Origin: UMGS75 sp963648435
Lineage (GTDB): Bacteria; Bacillota_I; Bacilli_A; ML615J-28; CAG-313
Length of the DNA stretch: 44,270 bases
Direction: 5' to 3'
Assembly: GCA_963648435.1 (NCBI GenBank)
Contig: CAVJDT010000009.1
Location: 1 to 44,270, forward strand
This document shows positions 35,042 to 42,359 of the stretch, piece by piece. The notes beneath the pieces were generated by a model. The model was not told where the DNA came from. It saw only the letters and a list, made by a program, of their open reading frames with translations, and ran no database searches. The translations under genes and the position numbers were made by a program. The stretch's first letter is position 1. Each line of letters begins with the position of its first letter.

Positions 35042-36649
35042 CTATTTTTCAGTTTCGTCATCTTTACCTTCAAATTCTGGCAAATCATTCACAAGTTTTT
35101 TTAAAAATCTAGAAACTAACCCCCTCATATCTTCGTATTGTTCTTTTGTTTCACTGTTGTATGTACTTAATTCAGCTTCTGATAATGCCCATAGCAAAGC
35201 ATCCATTCCAGTTATTAAATTTTGATTATTTAAATTTGGTGCATACACCTTGTTGTAGTATTCATGTGATTGATTTATATTCACAGCATGTTGTCCGTCT
35301 ACCATAGATGGTTCCCACAATAAATTCCCCTCGATCGACGAAACTGGAATAACACGACATTGTCCTGGCTTAGTGCTCTTCTGAATTTTAATAGTACCAG
35401 TGAATGTTCCTTGAGAATTCGAAATGTTGACTTTTCCACTATTTTCATCAACTATATCAATTTTTGAGCTCTCAAGTGATGATGCTTTTTGAGAAATATT
35501 ATTGTTGGAAGCTTCATGAGCATTTTGACCAGCCTTAACTGTCTTAGCATTGTTAGTATTTCTGTATAAATTTTCTGCTTCTCTTTTTGGGCCAGGAATG
35601 AAATTATCTTTGATATATGCAAAAATTTCTTCGCTTAAAAGAATTCTAGATTTTTTAATGTCAACATTGAAAGCATCATCCAAAGTATGATCGAAAGAAA
35701 AATCAACTCGTAATAAAGAAATATGAGGATCATTAGTAAACATTCCAAGCCAACTTCCAAAATAAATTAAACGATTTTCTCTATAAACATAAAAGCCTTC
35801 AAAATCATTACTTACTCTTGCACTTGCTCTTTCTTCTTTGCTTGCAAAATCATCAATTCTTGGCAATAAATAAGCGCCTAACTGAAATTCTGTAATTGAG
35901 CCGTTGGGCATTTCAACTGTTATATTTGTAATTGCTAATTGCTTCGTTTTTGGATGTTTCAAGCAGAAAGGATCCCATGCCTCAACTTTTGAATCATTCA
36001 CATAAATTTCAACATTTGGAACTGATGTAAAACTTTTATCTAAAAAGCGCTGATAAACCATTGAAAAATGGAATTTCAAATCATCTATTAATTTATTATA
36101 AGCTTTGTTTAAATAACCGTTGTTTGAATAAGTTTTTAATAATCTATCAACTTTATCCCATATGACAAGAGTTCCAGATTTTCCATCTGTTACTTCCTCT
36201 AATAAATCAATTTCATCTTCATTTATTTCTGGTTGCAATAAAAGCCATTTGTTGGTTTTTGCTATTTCATCCAAATCCCATTGAACTTTATGATATTCAG
36301 AAATTTCATTCTTTGAAAGTAAGGATAGACAACGGCAAAATGCCGTTGATGCAGTTTTTAAACCTAATCCGAATTTTCCTAAACTACTAGGGTCTTGTCT
36401 TCTTACAGAACCATACCTCATGGCATTTTTAAGTCCATCTAGATCCATTCCTATTCCATTATCAGCGATATATACATTCACAGTATTATCAAGATTTTTT
36501 GAGATCTTAACTTTAATAATTGTAGCCTTAGCTGAGATGGAATTATCAACCAAATCGGCCATTGCTGTATTAAAACTATAACCTGTATCTCTCAACCCTT
36601 CCATGACCCTGGCTGGATCCGGTTCTAAAATAATTTCTTCATTATGCAT
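35042..36649 (-). CDS. MORC/MutL-like GHKL ATPase
   Basis: A 535-residue protein. The N-terminal GHKL (HATPase_c_3) ATPase has N-box MADLVDNSISA (residues 30-40), G1 box ADNGIGM near 62-68 and G2 box SLGKFGLGLKTAS near 88-100. A second domain to about residue 350 resembles the MutL/MORC transducer region. A Ser/Asn-rich linker (about 370-420) and a short C-terminal domain follow. Stand-alone GHKL ATPases of this kind were described in restriction systems related to eukaryotic MORC proteins (Iyer, Abhiman and Aravind). ATP binding probably closes a DNA clamp. GGAGGA precedes the ATG, 13 nt after the B3-like gene. Confidence 0.88.
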   Translation of the reverse strand: MHNEEIILEPDPARVMEGLRDTGYSFNTAMADLVDNSISAKATIIKVKISKNLDNTVNVYIADNGIGMDLDGLKNAMRYGSVRRQDPSSLGKFGLGLKTASTAFCRCLSLLSKNEISEYHKVQWDLDEIAKTNKWLLLQPEINEDEIDLLEEVTDGKSGTLVIWDKVDRLLKTYSNNGYLNKAYNKLIDDLKFHFSMVYQRFLDKSFTSVPNVEIYVNDSKVEAWDPFCLKHPKTKQLAITNITVEMPNGSITEFQLGAYLLPRIDDFASKEERASARVSNDFEGFYVYRENRLIYFGSWLGMFTNDPHISLLRVDFSFDHTLDDAFNVDIKKSRILLSEEIFAYIKDNFIPGPKREAENLYRNTNNAKTVKAGQNAHEASNNNISQKASSLESSKIDIVDENSGKVNISNSQGTFTGTIKIQKSTKPGQCRVIPVSSIEGNLLWEPSMVDGQHAVNINQSHEYYNKVYAPNLNNQNLITGMDALLWALSEAELSTYNSETKEQYEDMRGLVSRFLKKLVNDLPEFEGKDDETEK

Positions 36650-36662
36650 CTTAATTTCCTCC

Positions 36663-37136
36663 TTAGTATTTAATGTACTTCCATCCGCCTTTTAACACCA
36701 AAACGAATTGTTCATCTTTCTTATGTTTTTCTTGTGTTTTTTTAATTTGTTCTTTATTAACACTTTCCATTCTTTCAAAACCAATACGACGAACATTGTT
36801 AGAATCAAGAGCAAACCACATCCTATCTCCTGATTTTATGGAATACTTTTGAATATATTCCTTTACACACGTAATTCGAAATTCATTATGTCCACGTTTT
36901 CTATCTGGCCTAAAGAAAGCATCATTATAATAAATGTATTGAAATGTATATGCATTATTATCTTCATCATAGAATATAACTTCAATTCTAGGATTAAGCG
37001 TTTCTACACCTAAATGAGGAAAAATATCTGTTTTTGCAACCTCTTTAGGAATCGAAATTCCTGATTGATGAGAGTGGGTTTCGCCAGTATCATTTTTGCT
37101 TAATGTTTTCCATGTTTTTATTTTATATTCAATCAT
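36663..37136 (-). CDS. Stand-alone EcoRII-N/B3-like DNA-recognition protein
   Basis: A 157-residue protein. LSKNDTGETHSHQSG (12-26) with ISIPK, FPHLG, LNPR, YIYYND (67-72) and RGHNEFRIT (81-89) follows the conserved pattern of the EcoRII N-terminal effector domain (SANDTG...HQ.G..IP...NP...YYN...RNE.RIT). That domain is a DNA-binding pseudobarrel also found in BfiI, NgoAVII and plant B3 factors. No nuclease motif is present, so this is a recognition domain freed from its nuclease. GGAGG precedes the ATG. The gene overlaps the SNF2 gene by 8 nt. It probably confers target specificity on the restriction complex (inference). Confidence 0.82.
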   Translation of the reverse strand: MIEYKIKTWKTLSKNDTGETHSHQSGISIPKEVAKTDIFPHLGVETLNPRIEVIFYDEDNNAYTFQYIYYNDAFFRPDRKRGHNEFRITCVKEYIQKYSIKSGDRMWFALDSNNVRRIGFERMESVNKEQIKKTQEKHKKDEQFVLVLKGGWKYIKY

Positions 37137-39006
37137 TTAAATCGCCTCCATATGGTGATAATTTCAAGGCTCTTATTAAATCATTTTGATCAGTATCACC
37201 TTGATTACCTTTTACAGCTAAATCTGAAATTTCTCTTTTTTTATTTATACGATCGTTAATAACTTCTTCAATAGTATTTATATAAAATAATCTATAAACA
37301 AATACAGTCTTTTTTTGACCTCTTCTATAAGCTCTTGCAGATGCTTGATTTTCAACAGCAGGATTCCATTCAAGATTATAGTGTATTACATGATTAGCTT
37401 TCGTTATATTTAATCCAGTACCGGCAGCTTTGGGATTCAACACCAACAATGCTGGACCTTTCAAATTGCTAAAAGTGTCAACAATTACTTGTCTATCATT
37501 GATATTTGTTTCTCCAGTTATAGAAAATGTGTCTACATTAAATCTTCGTGGAATGTCACAATTAAATATACGATTCATTTCATTGAAAGATGTAAAAATA
37601 ATAGCCTTTTCACCCTTTTGAAATATCTCATCTAATATTTCACATGTTCTTTCGTATTTAGTGCTATATTTAATAGGATCAGCTTCCGTAGAAACATCAC
37701 TTTTTTTATACACGGCAGGATGTGTGCAAAACATTCTTAATCCTTGTATTTTATCAATTTTTGTAGACTTCAATTCTTCAAATAGATATTTCTTTCTTTG
37801 ACTATCATAATATTGCGCTTCGTTTTCGGTCATTGATAACGCTTGCGAAATATCAACTCTTTCTGGTAAATCTTTTGCAACATCAGTTACTCTTCTACGA
37901 ATCATGATTGGTGATAGATAGTTTTCAATTACAATTGCTGATTCATTGCTATCTTCATATATATTCTTAAAAGTGCTCAATTTTCCAAGATACTGAGGAA
38001 TAACAAAATCAGTGAGTGACCAAATATCCGTCAAATGATTTTCAAATGGAGTACCTGTGATGGCGATTGACATTTTTCTATTAATTTTTTTTACTAATTT
38101 TGCTCGATTAGAATAAGGATTTTTAATATTCTGTGCTTCATCTAAAGCAACCAAATCCCAATTTATCATGTTCAAGATCGCTAAATCGTTTTGGCAATTT
38201 AAATAAGATGTAACAATGACATCATAATCAAGAAAATCTTTATAATAGCCTGTTCTTTTAGATCCATGATGGACAAGCACTTTTAGAGTTGGATAAAATT
38301 TATTAATTTCCCTTTTCCAGTTTTCAAGCAACGAAATAGGTGCAACAACTAAAGTGCTAATTCTTGAAGTTTGTTCCTTCATATAGCCAATCAAGCCAAT
38401 GACTTGCAAAGTTTTACCCAATCCCATTTCATCACCTAAAATGCAGCCACAATGATTTCTGTACATAAAAGCTAACCAATTGCATCCTGCTTTTTGATAA
38501 TCAAATAAATTAGCTTTTAAACCATGAACATAAAAACTTGAATCATCATTTTTAACAATTTGAATATTCTTTAATACATTATCTTCAAATGCTAAATTTG
38601 ATTTTTTAAGTTCATTAGATAATTTTATATATTTTGTATATGAGATTATTGCTGAAAAATTAATTTCAAGATTATTAAATAGATCATTATAAATATCAAA
38701 GTTTGAAAGAAAGTAGCATGTTGAATTAACAATTAAATAATCAATAAGATTAGATTTAACTACTGGCAGCAAATATTTCTTTCCCGCTTTTACAGCATAA
38801 AAATTAATGACGATTCCGTTGTCTTGTTGTTCTAACAATAATGAAACATCCAAAGTAATTTTCGAAATTCGAATTCCGATATTTGATAATTCATTTATAA
38901 AATTAGGATTGTTTTTATAATTCTCATAAATATGACTTGCTAAAAGAACATCTTTACTTGAAGAATAATATAAATAACTGCCATTACATTTCAACGTTTG
39001 GTTCAT
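37129..39006 (-). CDS. SNF2-family ATPase of the restriction operon
   Basis: A 625-residue SNF2 translocase. Residues 1-160 are of unknown fold. DYQKAGCNWLAFM precedes GDEMGLGKT (about 187-195), the DEAQ box is at LDEAQNIKN near 286-294, then ITGTPFENHLTDIW; the C-terminal lobe has PKAAGTGLN and QASARAYRRGQ. It is shorter than and distinct from the 1129-residue SNF2 protein at 24807-28196, and lacks its HNH end. It would supply ATP-driven DNA translocation. AAGGTGA precedes the ATG, which lies 23 nt inside the upstream methyltransferase gene, so translation is coupled. Confidence 0.9.
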   Translation of the reverse strand: MNQTLKCNGSYLYYSSSKDVLLASHIYENYKNNPNFINELSNIGIRISKITLDVSLLLEQQDNGIVINFYAVKAGKKYLLPVVKSNLIDYLIVNSTCYFLSNFDIYNDLFNNLEINFSAIISYTKYIKLSNELKKSNLAFEDNVLKNIQIVKNDDSSFYVHGLKANLFDYQKAGCNWLAFMYRNHCGCILGDEMGLGKTLQVIGLIGYMKEQTSRISTLVVAPISLLENWKREINKFYPTLKVLVHHGSKRTGYYKDFLDYDVIVTSYLNCQNDLAILNMINWDLVALDEAQNIKNPYSNRAKLVKKINRKMSIAITGTPFENHLTDIWSLTDFVIPQYLGKLSTFKNIYEDSNESAIVIENYLSPIMIRRRVTDVAKDLPERVDISQALSMTENEAQYYDSQRKKYLFEELKSTKIDKIQGLRMFCTHPAVYKKSDVSTEADPIKYSTKYERTCEILDEIFQKGEKAIIFTSFNEMNRIFNCDIPRRFNVDTFSITGETNINDRQVIVDTFSNLKGPALLVLNPKAAGTGLNITKANHVIHYNLEWNPAVENQASARAYRRGQKKTVFVYRLFYINTIEEVINDRINKKREISDLAVKGNQGDTDQNDLIRALKLSPYGGDLND

Positions 39007-39982
39007 GATAATTCACCTTATAATAATCATAAAGAGCTTTTGCAACATAATAAGCGACGTCTACAGTTACAGCATTTCCAAACTGCTTGTACGCTTGACA
39101 ATCAGATACAACTTGAACCCAATTATCTGGAAAACCTTGAAGTTTACGGCATTCATTAGGCGTCAACTTTCTTACATTTATTCTATTGTCATCTTTGCAC
39201 CGCTCATAATTTATTTCATCGGTAACATAGTTATCCTGGCTAGCACGATGCATCTTATGCATTGTCGCACATAAAGTTTTTGCAATATCATTATCAATAG
39301 ATGGTTTTGCAATATATCCTTTGGTTCCTGTAGATAAAATTGTTTTTGATATTCTTTTTGTAAGAAAATAAGAGCTATCAACATCTTTATCTAGGAGATC
39401 TTTTACTTTATTCTCAAGGTTGATTTTCTCTGGAAATTGAAATTGCGAATTATCAAAATATTTTTTATTCAATCCTATTAAAAACATTCTATTTCTTCTT
39501 TGTGGAATTCCATAATCGGCAGAATTCAAAACTTGATAATAGCAATAATATCCAGTTTCACATAATTCTTTAAGTATTCTTTTAAATGTATTTCCATTAT
39601 CATGATTAATTATATTCTTCACATTTTCAAGCACAACAATTTTAGTATCATGAGCTCTTAAAATATCGACTATTTCAAAAAATAACGTACCCCTCTTTTC
39701 ATCATTAAAGCCTTCCAATTTGCCAAGGCTACTAAAAGGTTGGCAAGGAAAACCTCCTATCAAAACATCATGTTCTGGAATCCACTTTTTTTCTTCTCTT
39801 ATATCTCCACAAATAACATTTTTACTAACATTAGCTTTATACGTTTCGCATGCATATTTATCAAAATCATTAGCCCAAACCAATTTATATCCTGCGAATT
39901 TAAAACCAAGATCTAATCCACCAATACCTGAAAATAGACTTACTACTCTTAAGCCATTATTTTTTACTTTCTTAGGATTCAT
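38984..39982 (-). CDS. DNA (cytosine-5) methyltransferase 2
   Basis: A 332-residue C5-methyltransferase with all main motifs: I (VSLFSGIGGLDLGF), IV with catalytic Cys (GGFPCQPFSS, about residue 77), VI (VLENVKNI), VIII (PQRRNRMFLIGL) and X (YKQFGNAVTVDV). The target-recognition region between VIII and IX is short and shares TGTK and MHRASQDNYV-like segments with the neighbouring methyltransferase. It forms m5C in double-stranded DNA; the site is unknown. Its ATG shares one base with the stop of methyltransferase 1 (TGATG), and its end overlaps the SNF2 gene. Confidence 0.93.
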   Translation of the reverse strand: MNPKKVKNNGLRVVSLFSGIGGLDLGFKFAGYKLVWANDFDKYACETYKANVSKNVICGDIREEKKWIPEHDVLIGGFPCQPFSSLGKLEGFNDEKRGTLFFEIVDILRAHDTKIVVLENVKNIINHDNGNTFKRILKELCETGYYCYYQVLNSADYGIPQRRNRMFLIGLNKKYFDNSQFQFPEKINLENKVKDLLDKDVDSSYFLTKRISKTILSTGTKGYIAKPSIDNDIAKTLCATMHKMHRASQDNYVTDEINYERCKDDNRINVRKLTPNECRKLQGFPDNWVQVVSDCQAYKQFGNAVTVDVAYYVAKALYDYYKVNYHEPNVEM

Positions 39983-41100
39983 CAGTCAAATACCCCCGTT
40001 TTAAAGATTTCAGTAAATAAGTGCATCAAAACATCAACCACAATTGAATTACCGGCTTGTTTATAAGCTTGTGCAACAGATACAGCAATCTTATAATCAT
40101 CCGGAAAGCCCATTAAACGATGTGCTTCTCGAATAGTAAGTTTTCTTAATCGTCCATCAGTTGTATAATAATTATCTACACTTGCACGATGAGAATTACC
40201 CATTGTAGAAAGCAAGGCCCTAGCTATATTTAAATTTGTCTCAGCATTTTCATGATAGAATTTTTTAGTTCCAGGTGAAGTTACATATTTCAAAATTTTT
40301 GGTGATAAAAAATATCTCTCATCAGGATGTCCTTTTTCATCATTTATGTGCAGTAGTTTCCCATTAACACTTAAAATGCTTCCTATAGCAGCATTGTCTT
40401 CAAGGAAATATTGAACATATTGATCTAATTCAATTGGTTTTGGAAAATTAAATTTATCAAAGTATTTTTTGTTTTTAAATCCAACCACAAATAACCGCCT
40501 TCTACTTTGAGGCACTCCATAATTTTTTGCATCTAAAATCTGCCACTTAAAATTGTACCCTAATTCAGAAAATACATTTTGCATAATTTCCCATGTTTTT
40601 CCTTTATCATGGTTCACAACACCATAAACATTTTCATATATAAAAACCTTGGGTTGCATTTGCTTAATCAATCTGGCATAATCATAGAACAACGTTCCTC
40701 TAGTGTCTTCAAAGCCACCTCTAAAACCAGCTATAGAAAAACTTTGACATGGGCTTCCACCAATAAAAAAATCCACCTTGTTTTTAAAATCTGAGCCATC
40801 AAGCAACGTTACATCTTGAAAATAATTTTCGTTTTCCACTTTATAATTAGCCAAATACGAGATTTGAACAAAATTTGTTTTTCTTGTTCTTTTCCTATAT
40901 AATTCATCAACAAAAATTCTTTTTTCTGCAGAACTTTTAAGCCTTTTTATTTTCTTTATAATTTCGTCTTTATCTAAATTAACTAATCTTTCACCATTGT
41001 CACAAGCAAACACAATTTTATGATCAACATTTAAACGTTTCAAAGCTTGCTCTGGGGCACCAATTCCACTAAAGACAGTTGCTATTTTTATCTCTTTCAT
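39982..41100 (-). CDS. DNA (cytosine-5) methyltransferase 1
   Basis: A 372-residue C5-methyltransferase: motif I ATVFSGIGAPEQAL, motif IV GGSPCQSFSIAG with catalytic Cys near residue 114, motif VI YENVYGV, motif VIII PQSRRRLFVVGF and motif X YKQAGNSIVVDV. An insertion of about 50 basic residues lies between motifs I and IV (about 35-90). Its TRD shares SPGTKK and NSHRASVDNYY-like segments with methyltransferase 2, so the two are paralogs that may modify the two strands of one asymmetric site (inference). First gene of the operon; the ribosome site (GGTG) is weak. Confidence 0.93.
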   Translation of the reverse strand: MKEIKIATVFSGIGAPEQALKRLNVDHKIVFACDNGERLVNLDKDEIIKKIKRLKSSAEKRIFVDELYRKRTRKTNFVQISYLANYKVENENYFQDVTLLDGSDFKNKVDFFIGGSPCQSFSIAGFRGGFEDTRGTLFYDYARLIKQMQPKVFIYENVYGVVNHDKGKTWEIMQNVFSELGYNFKWQILDAKNYGVPQSRRRLFVVGFKNKKYFDKFNFPKPIELDQYVQYFLEDNAAIGSILSVNGKLLHINDEKGHPDERYFLSPKILKYVTSPGTKKFYHENAETNLNIARALLSTMGNSHRASVDNYYTTDGRLRKLTIREAHRLMGFPDDYKIAVSVAQAYKQAGNSIVVDVLMHLFTEIFKTGVFD

Positions 41101-41268
41101 TTATCTACGCACCACATTTTCTTTTTATTAACAGTAATCAAAACTGCTAAGATAACATCATACTTTTTATCATTTCATTACTTAAAACAATTTGTCACAC
41201 AAACCATTACTTTCTAAATGCAATATTTTTTCCCATTTGAAACAAAATATTTTAATTTGTATTTTTTC

Positions 41269-41298
41269 ATTTTAGTTATATTTTTTAGTACTAGTCAA
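41269..41298 (-). promoter_or_regulatory. Second candidate promoter for the restriction operon
   Basis: On the minus strand TTGACT (41298-41293) and TAAAAT (41274-41269) are 18 nt apart. It lies outside the inverted-repeat segment, so it would work in either orientation of a switch. The spacing is slightly long. Confidence 0.45.
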
Positions 41299-41392
41299 AT
41301 TTTTATCAAATGTAAATTAATTAAAGCATTTAACTTGTTATTCATATATGTCACTTATTTTTTCGTTGCTAAAAGAAAAAATTGAAACTAGT

Positions 41393-41538
41393 TTATAAAG
41401 GTACACTTTTTCATACTTTGGTATTTAACATTATTTTACCATAATACTACAAAAAATGCAAAATAAATCTACTTTTTTGCTTGTTTTTCATGCAAATTGC
41501 TTCAAACATGAAAGGTCGTCAAAGGTGTACCTTTATAA
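41393..41538. repeat. 14-bp inverted repeats bounding a 118-bp segment
   Basis: TTATAAAGGTACAC (41393-41406) and its exact reverse complement GTGTACCTTTATAA (41525-41538) face each other. Each repeat lies in a partial dyad centred on TA (AAAGG-TA-CACTTT), as expected for a site bound by a recombinase dimer. A smaller inverted pair, TTTCATG / CATGAAA, lies inside. The serine recombinase gene begins 93 nt to the right. The segment could be an invertible switch, or the repeats could be subsites of a resolvase res site. Confidence 0.7.
41433..41461 (-). promoter_or_regulatory. Promoter inside the inverted-repeat segment, facing the restriction operon
   Basis: On the minus strand TTGCAT (41461-41456) and TAAAAT (41438-41433) are exactly 17 nt apart. 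It points at methyltransferase 1 with a leader of about 325 nt. Inversion of the segment would point it the other way, into the terminator at 41551-41575. Confidence 0.6.
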
Positions 41539-41550
41539 TTCATGTTAATT

Positions 41551-41575
41551 ATCATCTATTTTTAGATGATTTTTT
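41551..41575 (+). terminator. Plus-strand terminator between the switch segment and the recombinase
   Basis: A perfect 7-bp stem ATCATCT / AGATGAT with a 6-nt loop is followed by TTTTT. No plus-strand gene precedes it, so in the present state it has no obvious transcript to end. It would stop a promoter reading rightward from the inverted segment. Confidence 0.75.
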
Positions 41576-41604
41576 ATTTATCATAAACTACTAACTATTT
41601 TTGA

Positions 41605-41624
41605 TATAATATTATTTTAGGAGG
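41605..41624 (+). promoter_or_regulatory. -10 box and ribosome site of the recombinase gene
   Basis: A perfect TATAAT (41605-41610) is followed by AGGAGG (41619-41624), 7 nt before the ATG. The -35 is weak. The start would fall almost at the ribosome site, giving a very short leader. Confidence 0.5.
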
Positions 41625-41631
41625 ATTTTAT

Positions 41632-42222
41632 ATGAACTATGGTTATGTAAGAGTATCAACAGAAACACAAAATACCGCAAGGCAAATAGATGAAATGTAT
41701 AAACACGGACTAACTAATGATGTTATATTTATTGACAAACAAAGTGGAAAAGATTTTGAAAGAGATAATTATAGAATATTAAAAAGTAAATTAAAAAAAG
41801 GCGATTTACTGATTATTAAATCAATAGATCGCCTCGGAAGAAACTATGATATGATTATAAATGAATGGAAAGAAATTACAAAAGTGATTCAAGCTGATAT
41901 TTATGTTACTGACTTTCCTTTACTCGATACACGGATTGATAATAATAACTTAGTTGGTAAGTTTATTTCTGATATAGTCTTACAAGTTTTATCATTTGTT
42001 GCCCAAAATGAAAGAGAAAATATAAGAATGCGCCAAGCTGAAGGAATTAGGATAGCAAAAGAAAAAGGAGTACACTTGGGTAGACCCAAGTATATACTCC
42101 CTAATAATTTTAATGAGATAGTCTCTAAATTTCATAATAAAGAAATAACAAATGTTGAAGCAGCTAAATTACTCAACATGGCACGTAGTACATTTCTTAA
42201 ATATTCTAAATTAGTAAAATAG
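41632..42222 (+). CDS. Small serine recombinase (resolvase/invertase type)
   Basis: A 196-residue protein with the resolvase/invertase catalytic domain: YGYVRVST (nucleophile Ser 9), the DRLGRN motif with active-site Arg near residues 66-71 and the long E helix around QNERENIRMRQAEG. A C-terminal helix-turn-helix (ITNVEAAKLLNMARSTFLKYSK) follows. Length and layout match Tn3-type resolvases and Hin/Gin-type invertases, not large integrases. No transposase or cointegrate gene accompanies it. The adjacent 14-bp inverted repeats are its likely substrate, which favours an invertase role (inference). Confidence 0.92.
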   Translation: MNYGYVRVSTETQNTARQIDEMYKHGLTNDVIFIDKQSGKDFERDNYRILKSKLKKGDLLIIKSIDRLGRNYDMIINEWKEITKVIQADIYVTDFPLLDTRIDNNNLVGKFISDIVLQVLSFVAQNERENIRMRQAEGIRIAKEKGVHLGRPKYILPNNFNEIVSKFHNKEITNVEAAKLLNMARSTFLKYSKLVK

Positions 42223-42359
42223 TTAAAATAAATTTTTTAATGCTATTTAATTTAACTTTCTATATCTTATTAAAAAATTTAAGCTCAAAACTCATAAACG
42301 CATACTCCTTTAACTAAAACTTTTTACATTCTTTATTAATAAATTCAATTTCATTATTT

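Noticed and set aside
34225..41100. DISARM or Druantia assignment of the operon
   Set aside because: No DUF1998 (DrmB), no DrmA helicase and no Druantia core protein; only SNF2 and a cytosine methyltransferase are shared with DISARM class 2.
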